In this document: positions 50,449-61,100 of the stretch, piece after piece
Numbering within the stretch: the stretch's first letter is position 1
Layout of the letters: the number at the start of each line of letters is the position of its first letter
Assembly (NCBI RefSeq): GCF_020911925.1
Contig: NZ_CP087134.1
Span: 4,774,001 to 4,838,000 of the forward strand
Source of the DNA: Flavobacterium cupriresistens
GTDB lineage: Bacteria > Bacteroidota > Bacteroidia > Flavobacteriales > Flavobacteriaceae
DNA: 64,000 bases
Direction: 5' to 3'
Notes under the pieces: model-generated
Databases searched by the model: none
What the model saw: only the letters and a program-made list of their open reading frames with translations
What the model was told of the DNA's origin: nothing
Position numbers and translations under genes: made by a program

Positions 50449-53115
50449 TTGCATACAAACTTATTTAATATCGTTTTAATATCATTTTTCCTAACATTAG
50501 GATGTGGTAATCTATATTCCCAAGAGATAAAATCAAAAAAAAACTCGTTACCAGCTGTAAAACAAGCAACTAAAACCGAGAAAAAAACAGAGAAACCTAA
50601 TGCAGTCGTTACAGACACTATTAAATTAGATACTGTAAAACCTAAAAAGGCTTTTTTAGATGGCAAAGTAAGGTATGTTGCTAAGGATTATGCCAAGATT
50701 GACCAGAAAAAGAAAACTATCACACTTTTTAACGAAGCCGAATTATACTACAAAGATGTTGAATTGAAAGCCGGTATAATTGTACTGAATTACGATAAAG
50801 ATGAAGTATACGCCGGAAGAATAAAAGATTCTGCGGGAGTTTTGACGCAATATCCGAACTTCAAACAAGGCGCAAGTGAAGTACAGCCCGATTCTATCCG
50901 ATTTAATTTTAAAACTAAAAAGGCTTTAATCTTCAATTCCAGAACAGAACAAGGGGAATTTAAAGTAAAAGCGGCGATTACCAAAAAAGAAAATGATTCT
51001 GTTTATTTCTTGAAAAAAGCTCGTTTTACAACTTCTAAAGATATAGATAACCCAGAGTATTATTTCCAAACCAGTAAAGTAAAGTTTATTCCGGGAAAAA
51101 AAGTAATTACAGGATTAACCAATATGGTTATTGCTGACGTACCTACTCCATTGGCCTTACCTTTTGCTTATTTCCCGATGAGTCAGGAAAAAAGTGTTTC
51201 GGGGATTATTATACCAAGTTACAATGACTCCAATACTCGTGGATTTTCACTGCAAAACATGGGGTATTATTTTGCTTTAAGCGATAATTACGACTTAACG
51301 GTTTTAGGAGATTATTACACCAACGGGAGTTATGCCATGCGTTTCGAATCGGCATATGCCACAAGATACAAGTACAGAGGAAATATAAATGTACGTTTTG
51401 AAAATTTAATAAACAGCGAAAGAGGTTACCCTGATTATTCGAAACAAAACATTTACAACATTCAGTGGTCCCATTCAAAAGATACTAAATCAAACCCAAA
51501 TTCAACATTTTCTGCTTCTGTAAATATGGGAAGTAGTAAATACTTTAAACAATCGATAAATCAGGCCAACGTTGGGTCGAATCTGAACAATACCTTAAGT
51601 TCATCGATCTCTTACAACAAAACCTTTAATACGATTCCGCAAGCTCGTCTTTCGTTAACAGCCACACACTCTCAGAACACTCAAACGGAACAAATCAACA
51701 TGACATTACCTACTTTACAGGCAAGTGTGGATCGTGTATATCCTTTTGTTGGAAAAGATGGCGTGAAAAAAGGATTCATTAAAAACATCAATTTACAATA
51801 CAACTTAAGTGGTAAAAATGAAATCGTAACAACGGATTCTCTGTTTTTTAAACCGCAAATGTTCAGAGATGCCAAGATCGGTATGCAACATAGCATCCCT
51901 TTAAGCACTAACTTTAAGTTATTTAAATATTTTAGTGCCGGTGCCTCTACCAATTATCAGGAAACCTGGGTGACCAAAACAATTGATAAAAGTTACGATA
52001 CAAGCCAAAGTAAAGTTGTAGATAAAACCGTTAATGGTTTTGATTCATTCAGAACTTATAATTTCAGTACAAACTTAGGAACAACCATTTACGGAACATT
52101 TAACTTTGGTGCAGATAAAAAAATTCAATCGATACGTCACGTCATGCGTCCTTCGATAACTTACGCTTACACCCCAAGTTTCGAAAAATACTATGACAGT
52201 TATGCTGTTGACGCTTCCGGTCTTATTACCACTCAATACAGCCGATTTGACAACGGTGTTTACGGTGCGCCATCTAAAGACAATTCTAATATAGTAGGAT
52301 TCTCTTTAAGCAATACTTTTGAAGCCAAAGTAAGGGACAAAGACAGTACGAAAACAGAGGCTAAAAAAATCATGCTGTTAAACAACTTAAACTTTAGCAC
52401 CAGTTACAACTTTAATGCCGACGGGAAACAGGTTTTAGCCTGGCAACCGGTACTTGTAAGTGGTGGAACGCAATTTTTTGATAATAAAATGAATGTCAAT
52501 TTTGGAGCGACTCTTGACCCATACGCTATAGATAATTCAGGAACCAAAATAAACACTTTTAACATTGACAATGGCGGAAGCTTATTCAGAATGACCAGTG
52601 CAAATGTAACGATGAATTATTCGTTCAGTAACAAGGGTGGAAAAGAAGAAAACCAGCAAAGTGAACGGAATGGTGGTCGTAAAGATGATTTATTTGGTAC
52701 CAATACGGATCTAAATGATAGTAGAAATAGCCAATTTGCAAACGAAAAAGATGATGGAGAAAATGTAATTACCGAATTTTTCAAATCTAAAATTCCGTGG
52801 GACATGACATTAGCGTACTCCTTAACCTATACAAATGCCAATCGTGAAAACAAAATTAGTGGAAATTCTATCATGATTTCTGCCAATATGGACATTACCC
52901 CTAAATGGAAGGGTGGAGTTTCTACGGGTTACGATTTTGTACAAAAAGGAGTTACGTTTACTCAATTCCGTTTTGAAAGAGATTTATTAAGCTGGAGAAT
53001 GGCATTCAACTGGAACCCACTTGGAGATAATGCAAACTGGAATTTCTTCATCGGAATTAAATCAGGTGTTCTTAGTGATATCAAATGGAACAAACGAAGC
53101 GTTTCGACCCGATAA
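50449..53115 (+). CDS. lptD: LPS-assembly protein LptD (OstA-like)
   Basis: Outer-membrane LPS translocon of about 888 residues from TTG at 50449. The frame is open from 50365 with TTG also at 50398 but without any ATG before the mature region. 50449 gives a signal peptide (MHTNLFNIVLISFFLTLGCG ... YSQ) and lies after the promoter-like TAAGTTTG, so I prefer it, without certainty. Residues about 75-230 are the OstA/LptA-like beta-jellyroll (YAKIDQKKKTITLFNEAELYYKDVELKAGIIVLNY). The rest is a large barrel (FPMSQEKSVSGIIIPSYNDSNTRGF; RHVMRPSITYAYTP). It would insert LPS with LptE. Divergent from the amidase gene. Confidence 0.9.
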   Translation: MHTNLFNIVLISFFLTLGCGNLYSQEIKSKKNSLPAVKQATKTEKKTEKPNAVVTDTIKLDTVKPKKAFLDGKVRYVAKDYAKIDQKKKTITLFNEAELYYKDVELKAGIIVLNYDKDEVYAGRIKDSAGVLTQYPNFKQGASEVQPDSIRFNFKTKKALIFNSRTEQGEFKVKAAITKKENDSVYFLKKARFTTSKDIDNPEYYFQTSKVKFIPGKKVITGLTNMVIADVPTPLALPFAYFPMSQEKSVSGIIIPSYNDSNTRGFSLQNMGYYFALSDNYDLTVLGDYYTNGSYAMRFESAYATRYKYRGNINVRFENLINSERGYPDYSKQNIYNIQWSHSKDTKSNPNSTFSASVNMGSSKYFKQSINQANVGSNLNNTLSSSISYNKTFNTIPQARLSLTATHSQNTQTEQINMTLPTLQASVDRVYPFVGKDGVKKGFIKNINLQYNLSGKNEIVTTDSLFFKPQMFRDAKIGMQHSIPLSTNFKLFKYFSAGASTNYQETWVTKTIDKSYDTSQSKVVDKTVNGFDSFRTYNFSTNLGTTIYGTFNFGADKKIQSIRHVMRPSITYAYTPSFEKYYDSYAVDASGLITTQYSRFDNGVYGAPSKDNSNIVGFSLSNTFEAKVRDKDSTKTEAKKIMLLNNLNFSTSYNFNADGKQVLAWQPVLVSGGTQFFDNKMNVNFGATLDPYAIDNSGTKINTFNIDNGGSLFRMTSANVTMNYSFSNKGGKEENQQSERNGGRKDDLFGTNTDLNDSRNSQFANEKDDGENVITEFFKSKIPWDMTLAYSLTYTNANRENKISGNSIMISANMDITPKWKGGVSTGYDFVQKGVTFTQFRFERDLLSWRMAFNWNPLGDNANWNFFIGIKSGVLSDIKWNKRSVSTR

Positions 53116-53201
53116 AATCATATTTAAAGAGATGCAGCAATACTATTACTCAGGAATAGGTTGCTCAAAAAATCTCTTTTCAGCATTTAAAATCAACTAT
53201 T

Positions 53202-53582
53202 ATGAAAAAAATAATTTTTACTGAAAAAGCACCAGCTCCAATCGGTCCTTACAATCAGGCCGTATTATCAGGAAACACTCTTTATGCTTCTGGTCAGATC
53301 GCAATCAATCCTGCTTCAGGAGAACTGATTACTGCGAATATCAATGACGAGACTGAGCAGGTTATGCAAAACATTGCCGCTATTTTAGAAGCAGCTGACA
53401 TGACTTTCGAGAACGTAGTGAAAGCCACTATCTTTATTATGGACATGAATAATTTTGCTGCAATAAATACGGTTTACGGTTCTTATTTCAACGAAAAAAC
53501 CGCTCCGGCTCGTGAAACAGTTCAGGTAGCTTGTTTGCCAAAAAATGTTAATGTAGAAATTTCTATAATTGCTGTGCAATAA
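53202..53582 (+). CDS. ridA: RidA/YjgF enamine/imine deaminase
   Basis: 126 residues, normal length. Hydrolyses reactive enamine/imine intermediates such as 2-aminoacrylate made by PLP enzymes. Motifs: APAPIGPYNQAVLSGNTLYASGQIAINPASGEL, TEQVMQNIAAILEAADMTFENVVKATIFI, and APARETVQVACLPKNVNVEISIIAV with the conserved Arg and C-terminal Glu. Lies 86 bases after lptD, perhaps in its transcript. Confidence 0.96.
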   Translation: MKKIIFTEKAPAPIGPYNQAVLSGNTLYASGQIAINPASGELITANINDETEQVMQNIAAILEAADMTFENVVKATIFIMDMNNFAAINTVYGSYFNEKTAPARETVQVACLPKNVNVEISIIAVQ

Positions 53583-54031
53583 CAATCAATAACAATTGTG
53601 CCGTTGCTTTATTTATAACCAGCGGCACATTGTATACTCCAACCAGAAATAGTTATTTTTTCTATTCTTTTTTTTCAGAAGTAACAGGTCTTATACTTTT
53701 TTATCACGGCTTTTTAAGTTCCTATTTCCTAACTTCTCGCTTTGATAATCTCGCAAAGACGCCAAGCCGCAAAGTTTTTTCTTGTTACTTTTAAGCTTTA
53801 TCCTTGTCTTTTCTGCTTTATTACTTTGGGTTACTCTAAATGGAACGCAGTATCAAAGCCTTTTTTGCTGCTTTTTCCTTAAAAATTTGCGATTTTGCGA
53901 CTCTGCGAAATTTACATCCCCGCATCTTTTGGACTTGATTCATTACAAGTCAAAGCATAAAAAAACCGCCTCACAAATGAAACGGTTCCTATGGCAAATA
54001 AATTTTGCACTATTCTTTTATGTTAGAGAAA
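53583..54031. other. Intergenic region with GCAAAGACGC-type repeats
   Basis: About 450 bases without a credible gene. It holds TCGCAAAGACGCC...CCGCAAAGTTTTTT (about 53751-53777), a related TTGCGATTTTGCGACTCTGCG stretch (about 53886-53909), and at its right end the mgsA terminator. A frame across 53782-54045 translates the repeats only. Confidence 0.6.
53957..53987 (-). terminator. Terminator of mgsA, AAGCATAAAAAAACC family
   Basis: AACCG (53964-53968) pairs with CGGTT (53983-53987), with an A-run that gives a U-tract on the minus strand, 45 bases after the mgsA stop. The leading AAGCATAAAAAAACC is shared with hairpins at 57.7 and 58.1 kb. Confidence 0.65.
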
Positions 54032-54403
54032 CTATAGCAATGTAACCGCATTTAACAACAATTGCGCTGTAGCTTCATTTGTAGCCAATGGCACGTTATG
54101 TACATCACAAACCCGAATCAACATATTAATATCCACTTCATGTGCATGACTTGCTAACGGGTCTTTAAAAAAGAAAACCAGCTGCGTTTTACCCTCGGCA
54201 ACTCTCGCTGCAATCTGGGCATCACCTCCCATTGGACCTGAAAGCATTTTTCGGACTTTAAATCCAGCCTTTTCTGCTTTGCCTCCCGTTGTTCCGGTTG
54301 CAATTAGTTTTATATTTTCCCGAAGCAAAAGATTCTTATTTTTATTTAAAAACTGAACCATGTCTGCTTTTTTTCCATCGTGTGCAATTATTGCGATCTC
54401 CAT
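54032..54403 (-). CDS. mgsA: Methylglyoxal synthase
   Basis: 123 residues from the Met at 54403 (MEIAIIAHDGKKADMVQFL); the longer frame to 54439 would overlap the upstream gene's stop. Converts dihydroxyacetone phosphate to methylglyoxal plus phosphate, a relief valve when sugar phosphates build up. Motifs: IAHDGKK, ATGTTGGKAEKAGF, catalytic Asp in SGPMGGDAQIAARVAEG, FFKDPL, PLATNEATAQLLL. Starts 10 bases after the GlcNAc-kinase-like gene, so both are in one unit, which suggests a link between amino-sugar influx and phosphate-stress control. Confidence 0.96.
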   Translation of the reverse strand: MEIAIIAHDGKKADMVQFLNKNKNLLLRENIKLIATGTTGGKAEKAGFKVRKMLSGPMGGDAQIAARVAEGKTQLVFFFKDPLASHAHEVDINMLIRVCDVHNVPLATNEATAQLLLNAVTLL

Positions 54404-54413
54404 AAATACAGAA

Positions 54414-55265
54414 CTATTGGTTAGCAACGTGATACGCAATCAATCCGTCGATTGGTCTTCTTAATACGTTACCTAGCTGAAGTTCATATTTATTAAATGT
54501 TTCCTGCAATTCGTCTTTTAAGTAAAAAGCTATTGAACCAACAAAGTGTACCGGCACTTCTTTACAGTTATCGAATTGTTTAATATAGTTTTTAACAAAC
54601 GATTTCATTCCTTTAAAAATGATTTTTCTGCAAAACTCAGTGTCTTTATGTTTGATTAAGAACTTAGCAAAAGTCGCTAAATACGCGTTTGGATTAGGTT
54701 CTTTGTATAATTTATTTTTGATAAAATCAGGTTCCAAATTATATTCTTTTTCAAATTCAATCGCCAAATCTTTAGGCATTTTATTAAAATAATATTTCCT
54801 GATCAGTTCTTTTCCGAAAACATTTCCACTACAATCATCCATAGCAATATACCCTAGAGATTGTACTTTCTGATGCAATACTTTTCCATCAAAATAGCTG
54901 CAGTTAGAACCTGTTCCCAGAATACTTACAATAGCAGATTCTCCTTTTGGAGTAGTTGCATAAACCGCTGCATAGGTATCTTCGTGAACTTCAACAATTG
55001 CATTTTCAAAAAACTCACGAAAAATTCGCGATAATTCTGATTGCATTCTTTCCGTTCCACAACCTGCTCCATAGAAGAACAAATGTGTAGCATTTTTTTT
55101 GTTTTGCAAAATATCAAAACGATCGCTTATTCTGGCAATAACTTCCGGACCGTCAAGAATTTCAGGGTTTAACCCCAGGGTTTGTGTTGTGAATAATACT
55201 TTTCCATTATCATCAATTGCAATCCAATCGGCTTTAGTAGATCCACTATCAACTATTAATTTCAT
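54414..55265 (-). CDS. N-acetylglucosamine kinase-like BadF/BadG-type ATPase
   Basis: 283 residues from the Met at 55265 (MKLIVDSGSTKADWIAIDDNG); the frame extends to 55301 but this start puts the ATP motif at the normal position. ASKHA-fold sugar kinase: phosphate-1 loop DSGSTKADW, SIVSILGTGSNCSYFDGK (phosphate-2), CSGNVFGKELIRKYY, and adenosine-type motif VHFVGSIAFYLKDEL. The BadF/BadG/BcrA family includes GlcNAc kinases. With the chitin locus in the same window, GlcNAc to GlcNAc-6-P is the best guess. Followed by mgsA after 10 bases. A terminator separates it from gapA upstream. Confidence 0.88.
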   Translation of the reverse strand: MKLIVDSGSTKADWIAIDDNGKVLFTTQTLGLNPEILDGPEVIARISDRFDILQNKKNATHLFFYGAGCGTERMQSELSRIFREFFENAIVEVHEDTYAAVYATTPKGESAIVSILGTGSNCSYFDGKVLHQKVQSLGYIAMDDCSGNVFGKELIRKYYFNKMPKDLAIEFEKEYNLEPDFIKNKLYKEPNPNAYLATFAKFLIKHKDTEFCRKIIFKGMKSFVKNYIKQFDNCKEVPVHFVGSIAFYLKDELQETFNKYELQLGNVLRRPIDGLIAYHVANQ

Positions 55266-55348
55266 TTTATTTAGTTTTTGGATTAGTTTTTCTTCAAACA
55301 ATTAAAAAAGTGTGCTTTCTACATTAATTAAAGAAATAACAATATAAC

Positions 55349-55380
55349 AAAATCCCGTTACTTTGACATAACGGGATTTT
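55349..55380 (-). terminator. Terminator of gapA
   Basis: AAAATCCCGTTA (55349-55360) pairs with TAACGGGATTTT (55369-55380) around CTTTGACA, 16 bases after the gapA stop on the minus strand. Confidence 0.88.
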
Positions 55381-55396
55381 GCAAAAATAGGATTTA

Positions 55397-56428
<1,032 letters not shown>

Positions 56429-56484
56429 CTAATTTAAAGTCTAATTTCCTCACAATAAACTTCATTTCTTTCTCACTTATTTTT

Positions 56485-57471
56485 TTATGTCGACATGATA
56501 TCAGACACTCTCAGTAACTCTCTATCAATTTCAGATTTCCCTTTAATTGCTTGTTCCAGAGGCGTCAAAGTAACCTTGTCATGTTGCAATCCAACCATGT
56601 AATTTGATTTTCCTTCGATTAAAGACTCCACCGCTTTTACTCCCAAGCGGCTTGCTAAAACCCTGTCGAAACAAGATGGAGAACCACCACGTTGCATATG
56701 TCCTAAAACGGATACTCTTACATCATATTCAGGTAAATTAGCTTCAACGTAATCTTTTAATTCGAATACGTTTTTACCAATTTTATCGCCTTCCGCAATA
56801 ACTACTATACTGGATGATTTTCCTGAAGCTTTACTTTTTTGAAGAGAATCAAGTAGTCGCTCTAGACCTAAATCTTCTTCAGGAATAAGAATTTCCTCTG
56901 CACCGGCTCCAATTCCGGCATTAAGAGCAATATGACCTGCATCTCTACCCATAACCTCTACAAAAAACAATCGGTTATGTGAACTGGCAGTATCTCTAAT
57001 TTTATCAATACAATCTACAACTGTATTTAAAGCCGTGTCGTACCCTAAAGTAAAACTGGTTCCAAAAATGTCATTATCAATCGTACCCGGAATTCCCATT
57101 ACAGGAAAACCAAATTCTGTATTAAAAAGTAATGCTCCGGTAAAACTTCCATCGCCACCTATGACAACCAAAGCATCAACTCCGGATTTTACAAGATTTT
57201 CGTGTGCTTTTTTTCTGCCTTCCGGCGTTCTAAAATCCACAGAACGAGCCGACTTTAAGATCGTTCCTCCCTTGTTTACAATATTATTTACACTTCGAGG
57301 GCCCATTTCTTTGAAATCTCCTTCGATCATTCCTTGATACCCTCTATAAATTCCTATGCATTCTATATTATGATAAGCACATGTTCGAACAACTGATCGT
57401 ATTGCGGCATTCATTCCTGGTGAGTCACCTCCTGAGGTTAGAACACCTACTTTTTTTATTGTTTTTGGCAT
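56485..57471 (-). CDS. pfkA: 6-phosphofructokinase
   Basis: 328 residues. ATP-binding GVLTSGGDSPGMNAAIRSVVRT, IGGDGSFTGA, catalytic GTIDNDIFGTSFTLGYDTA, F6P-binding EVMGRDAGHIAL, and RVSVLGHMQRGGSPSCFDRV. GGDGS at the second glycine-rich loop indicates use of ATP rather than PPi. Commits fructose-6-P, including that from the NagB route, to glycolysis. Upstream of gapA in one unit. A CGAAAACGTTTG site lies 86 bases before its start. Confidence 0.97.
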   Translation of the reverse strand: MPKTIKKVGVLTSGGDSPGMNAAIRSVVRTCAYHNIECIGIYRGYQGMIEGDFKEMGPRSVNNIVNKGGTILKSARSVDFRTPEGRKKAHENLVKSGVDALVVIGGDGSFTGALLFNTEFGFPVMGIPGTIDNDIFGTSFTLGYDTALNTVVDCIDKIRDTASSHNRLFFVEVMGRDAGHIALNAGIGAGAEEILIPEEDLGLERLLDSLQKSKASGKSSSIVVIAEGDKIGKNVFELKDYVEANLPEYDVRVSVLGHMQRGGSPSCFDRVLASRLGVKAVESLIEGKSNYMVGLQHDKVTLTPLEQAIKGKSEIDRELLRVSDIMST

Positions 57472-57556
57472 TATTTAAGTATTAAAGTGTAAAATTAGCA
57501 AACATTCACCACTTTTCGGGTTATGATTGTAATAAATTAATAAAATATGTTAAATT

Positions 57557-57568
57557 CAAACGTTTTCG
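57557..57568. promoter_or_regulatory. Candidate operator upstream of pfkA
   Basis: Read on the minus strand, CGAAAACGTTTG, sharing CGAAAACGTT with the sites before susC and the sensor kinase. It lies 86 bases before the pfkA start. Confidence 0.4.
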
Positions 57569-57720
57569 TTAATAAGTTTTTTGATATGAAAAAATTCATT
57601 AAAAATAATAAAAGTCTCTTTTTTTAATTAAATCTCTAAAATTAACAATACAATAATGAACTGTTACAAAACTGTCGATTTTAAGAAATAGCTTCAAAAA
57701 AGGTTTTATCTCTAATTTTA

Positions 57721-57755
57721 AGCATAAAAAAACCATTAAATGACGTGATGGTTTT
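57721..57755. repeat. Degenerate copy of the tamB terminator hairpin
   Basis: AAAACCATTA (57729-57738) and TGATGGTTTT (57746-57755) pair with one G-T. The left flank AAGCATAAAAAAACCATTA matches the hairpin at 58063-58097. Probably arose by duplication. Confidence 0.7.
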
Positions 57756-57761
57756 CCATTT

Positions 57762-57825
57762 GTCAGGCTGAGCGAAGTCGAAGCCCTTATTAACTTAACC
57801 AGCCTTCGACTTCGCTCAGGGTGAC
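57762..57825. repeat. REPIN-like inverted repeat, copy 2
   Basis: 22-base arms at 57762-57783 and 57804-57825 with a 20-base spacer, the same layout as 38269-38332. Arms differ at one or two bases, and the spacers are recognisably related. Confidence 0.88.
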
Positions 57826-57839
57826 AGTCGTACAAAAAT

Positions 57840-57909
57840 CTCGCAAAGACGCAGAGTCGCAAAGTTAAAAAATCAGAATAGAAACTTGGCGACCTTGCGT
57901 CTTTGCGAG
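57840..57909. repeat. Long inverted repeat with TCGCAAAGACGC arms
   Basis: CTCGCAAAGACGCAGAGTCG... on the left and ...CCTTGCGTCTTTGCGAG on the right (12-13 perfect bases at the tips, weaker inside). Related single arms occur at 53.75 and 53.89 kb. Noncoding dispersed repeat. Confidence 0.8.
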
Positions 57910-58062
57910 AAATAACCGTTTAAAAATCAACAATAAAACAAACCTCAAAAACTGCTAATTCTGATAATAGAGGCGATTTACACAAATTACTCCACAACTT
58001 CTAGACTTAATTTCCAACTTTTGAAACTGATCCTAAAAAAACTGCTTAACCCCTAAATTTAA

Positions 58063-58097
58063 GCATAAAAAAAACCATTACGCGACGTAATGGTTTT
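58063..58097 (-). terminator. Terminator of tamB
   Basis: AAAACCATTACG (58071-58082) pairs with CGTAATGGTTTT (58086-58097), a perfect 12-bp stem with a CGA loop, and an A-run giving a U-tract on the minus strand. It is 25 bases after the tamB stop. Confidence 0.9.
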
Positions 58098-58121
58098 CTA
58101 TAGGATATTTTTAACACAAAC

Positions 58122-61100
58122 TTAAAAATCATCATTATCAGGTATTAGTCCCTGATTGTTATTATTTGTTGGCTGTGGTTTTTCTTCTTCTTTTTTATCC
58201 GATTTCTTTTTATTCTTATCGGCATCTTTTTTGTTTGAAAATTTCATGAAATCCGGATTTAAATACGAATCCTGTAAATCATCTGTATTGTTTTTTAAAG
58301 CTCTTTCTAATTTATGGCTTTTGAATATTTTATTGACCAATTCACTAAAAGTATCAAAATCGACTTCGTACGAAATACCGACTCCCTGGGTATAACCAAT
58401 TCCTTGTCCTATATAATTGATGTCATTTTCTTTATTAAACAATCGCAGGTTCATCGTTCCATCTTCATTAACACGGTATAGAATTTCAATATCACCAACA
58501 ATAGCCGATTCATTAACACCTCCAACCGGAACTCCAACCTTACCATTAATTGTAATTCTTTCGTTGACCTGAGACGTGATATTAGCCACAAACTGACCAT
58601 CTGCCTCCTGCCCCAATCTCTTATCGGCAGAAATAAAATTCAAATCGATATTGAATTTATCATTATCTGATTTTATAATTCCACCCAACAAACTGGCAGC
58701 AGTTTCAGCAAATGTTCCCGACAAATCACTTTGATTAAATCCATCCGCACTCATAAACGAACCGGTCGACAACAGATACAATGCTTGTGTCTGACGTACA
58801 TCTTTATCATCTAATTTGTATTGTATCTCCGATTTTAAAACACTGCTTACCGATGGGAATTGTATATCAAAATTAGGCTCCGGACTTGTTAAATCTCCCC
58901 TTAAACCAATGACTACTTCAACCGGTACTTTTTTATTAAAAGAAGAATTTTCCAGTAATACGGCAGGATTGGCAGACGTTCTATAAACGGCTTCCAAATT
59001 TAATTGGGCTTTTAGCGGGTTACCCTCCCAAATAATGGATCCTCCTTTTTTAACGGCGAATTTTTTATCGATTAAACCACCATATTTAAAATTATAGGTT
59101 CCTTCATACGCCTGGAAATCTCCCCACATATTAAATTTACCTAATGTATTAATCTTAAACAATAGCGATCCGTATCCTTTCCCTTTCATACCATGCCCTG
59201 AATTTCTGTCCAGGATTACCTCGACTTCGGCGTCGGGTGTGATATCAAAGTCAAACTCTAATTCAAGACCGCCGTAATTTTTTGTCTTTTCGGCTATCCC
59301 ATTCTCCAGATTATATTTTTCTTGCGGGGTCACAAAGTGAATAAAACTGCTTTCGCCAACACTCTGCGCATTATTAATCGGAATCTTAACCTGTGTTCCT
59401 TTTTCTGATTTGGCAGCGACTTTTATAAACAAACTTTCTGTCGGACCTTTAATGCTTGCCGTACCATTAATAAAGGCCGTACCAAAATAGGCCGCATCCT
59501 CGCTATCTTTTGTATCAAGTGCCAGCAATCGCTTGGACGAAATGTTCAAATCTAATTTCCAATCACCAAAATTATGATGCTCAATGCTACCATTCAACAG
59601 TCCTTTGGTTTTGTATTTTGTATCTGTCAGCTGATTATTTCGAAACAAAAACTTCTCATCCGTTAAATCAATAACAGTACGATCACCCAACTCATAATCT
59701 GTATTGAGATACGGAATCGTCATACCGGCTTTTTCAACATATAACCTTCCATTGATTTCGGGTTTCTTCAGATTTCCGACAACCGCTGCATTTCCCGAGA
59801 CCGTTCCTCTCACATTCGACAGAACTTCGCCGCCGACTGTTCCCAGAGTAGCCAGATTAAAACCTTCGAGTTTTAGATTCATGTCTAAAAAAGTTTCCTT
59901 ATTCTCTACAGAAAAATTTCCGTCTGCTTTAAACGATTCTGTAAAACCATTTTGTATGGACGAATTTATCGTAAACTTTTTAAAACTTTCATCTCCTGCG
60001 ATATCAAAATTCAAAGTTCCTAAATCAATTTTATTTAAATTAAGATGATCAATTACAATAGAGGCTGTGGGCTGATAGACATCTTTATTCTGCTTGTAAT
60101 TAACACTTCCGTTCAGGTTACCGTTAAACACAAACTTCGAATTGAAAGGTGTTATTTTATTAATATCAACATCCTCAAAATTCAGCACTATATCTTTATA
60201 ATCTTTCCCTTTTAAAACCCCATTTAAATCAATTTTCTGATCTTCGTGAGACAAAACAATATTATCGATCTTAAAGTTTTTAAATTCTTTGTCAAAAACA
60301 ATCTGATTGTCTTTTTCCGCATCTTCATTTAAATACCACAAATAGTCTTTGAATTTCATCTCCGATTTATGAATCCCTACAACATTGTTCTTGTCTTTAT
60401 CTATGGTATGATAGAGATTCATATTAAAATAATCCTCCCCTTTATCTCCCCCTTTAAACTCGGAACGAACAAACAGCGTATCATTTGCCGTAACATTAAT
60501 CAAACTAAAATCACGTACTTTATAATAAGGTGTCTTAATACTGTCTAACTCTACATAGGCATTGTAAAGCTGATTTTTGTTATCGACATTGATTCTGATA
60601 TTATCAAATGTATTTTTTGCCGCAGTAATCTTTTGAGAATTGAATTTAAATTTGAATTCATTTAAATCGGAATCAATTTTCCCACGTAAAACAGTTGAGG
60701 AATCAATTTCAATTTCAGGATACAACATTTCGACTACCTTATTATAGACATGCAAATTGAATCGCAAAAACTGTCCTTTTTTGACTTTATAAGGTTTGTA
60801 ATTGGTATAAAGACTTCCCACAGAATTCATGACCAGTTTATCCAGTTCTTTAAACTGAAATTTACCCACGATTTCTCCATTAACAACATCCGACGAGTTG
60901 ATGTTAATAGTTCGCAATCGGTCTTTATCAAAATTAGAATTTACCGTTATTTCATCAAAAACATAAGTCGATTTTGGATTTTTATATACCGCATCTTTGA
61001 TATAAACATTCCCCTGAAGATTCTCAATAGAATTTCCCGTCAATTCGACAATAGCATCACCGGAAAAATGAGAAATGGAATCTTTTACAAATTTCAACTT

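Larger units (their letters stand above)
57472..58121. other. Repeat-rich intergenic region between pfkA and tamB
   Basis: About 650 bases with no credible gene. In order: the CGAAAACGTT-type site (57557-57568), a hairpin of the AAGCATAAAAAAACC family (57721-57755), a REPIN-like pair (57762-57825), a long TCGCAAAGACGC inverted repeat (57840-57909), and the tamB terminator (58063-58097). Confidence 0.75.

Noticed and set aside
53782..54045. 87-codon open frame before mgsA
   Set aside because: It translates the TTGCGATTTTGCGACTC-type repeat and the mgsA terminator, so it is a by-product of repeat DNA.
57599..57862. 87-codon minus-strand frame between pfkA and tamB
   Set aside because: Covers the REPIN-like and GCAAAGACGC repeats; its protein is repeat translation.
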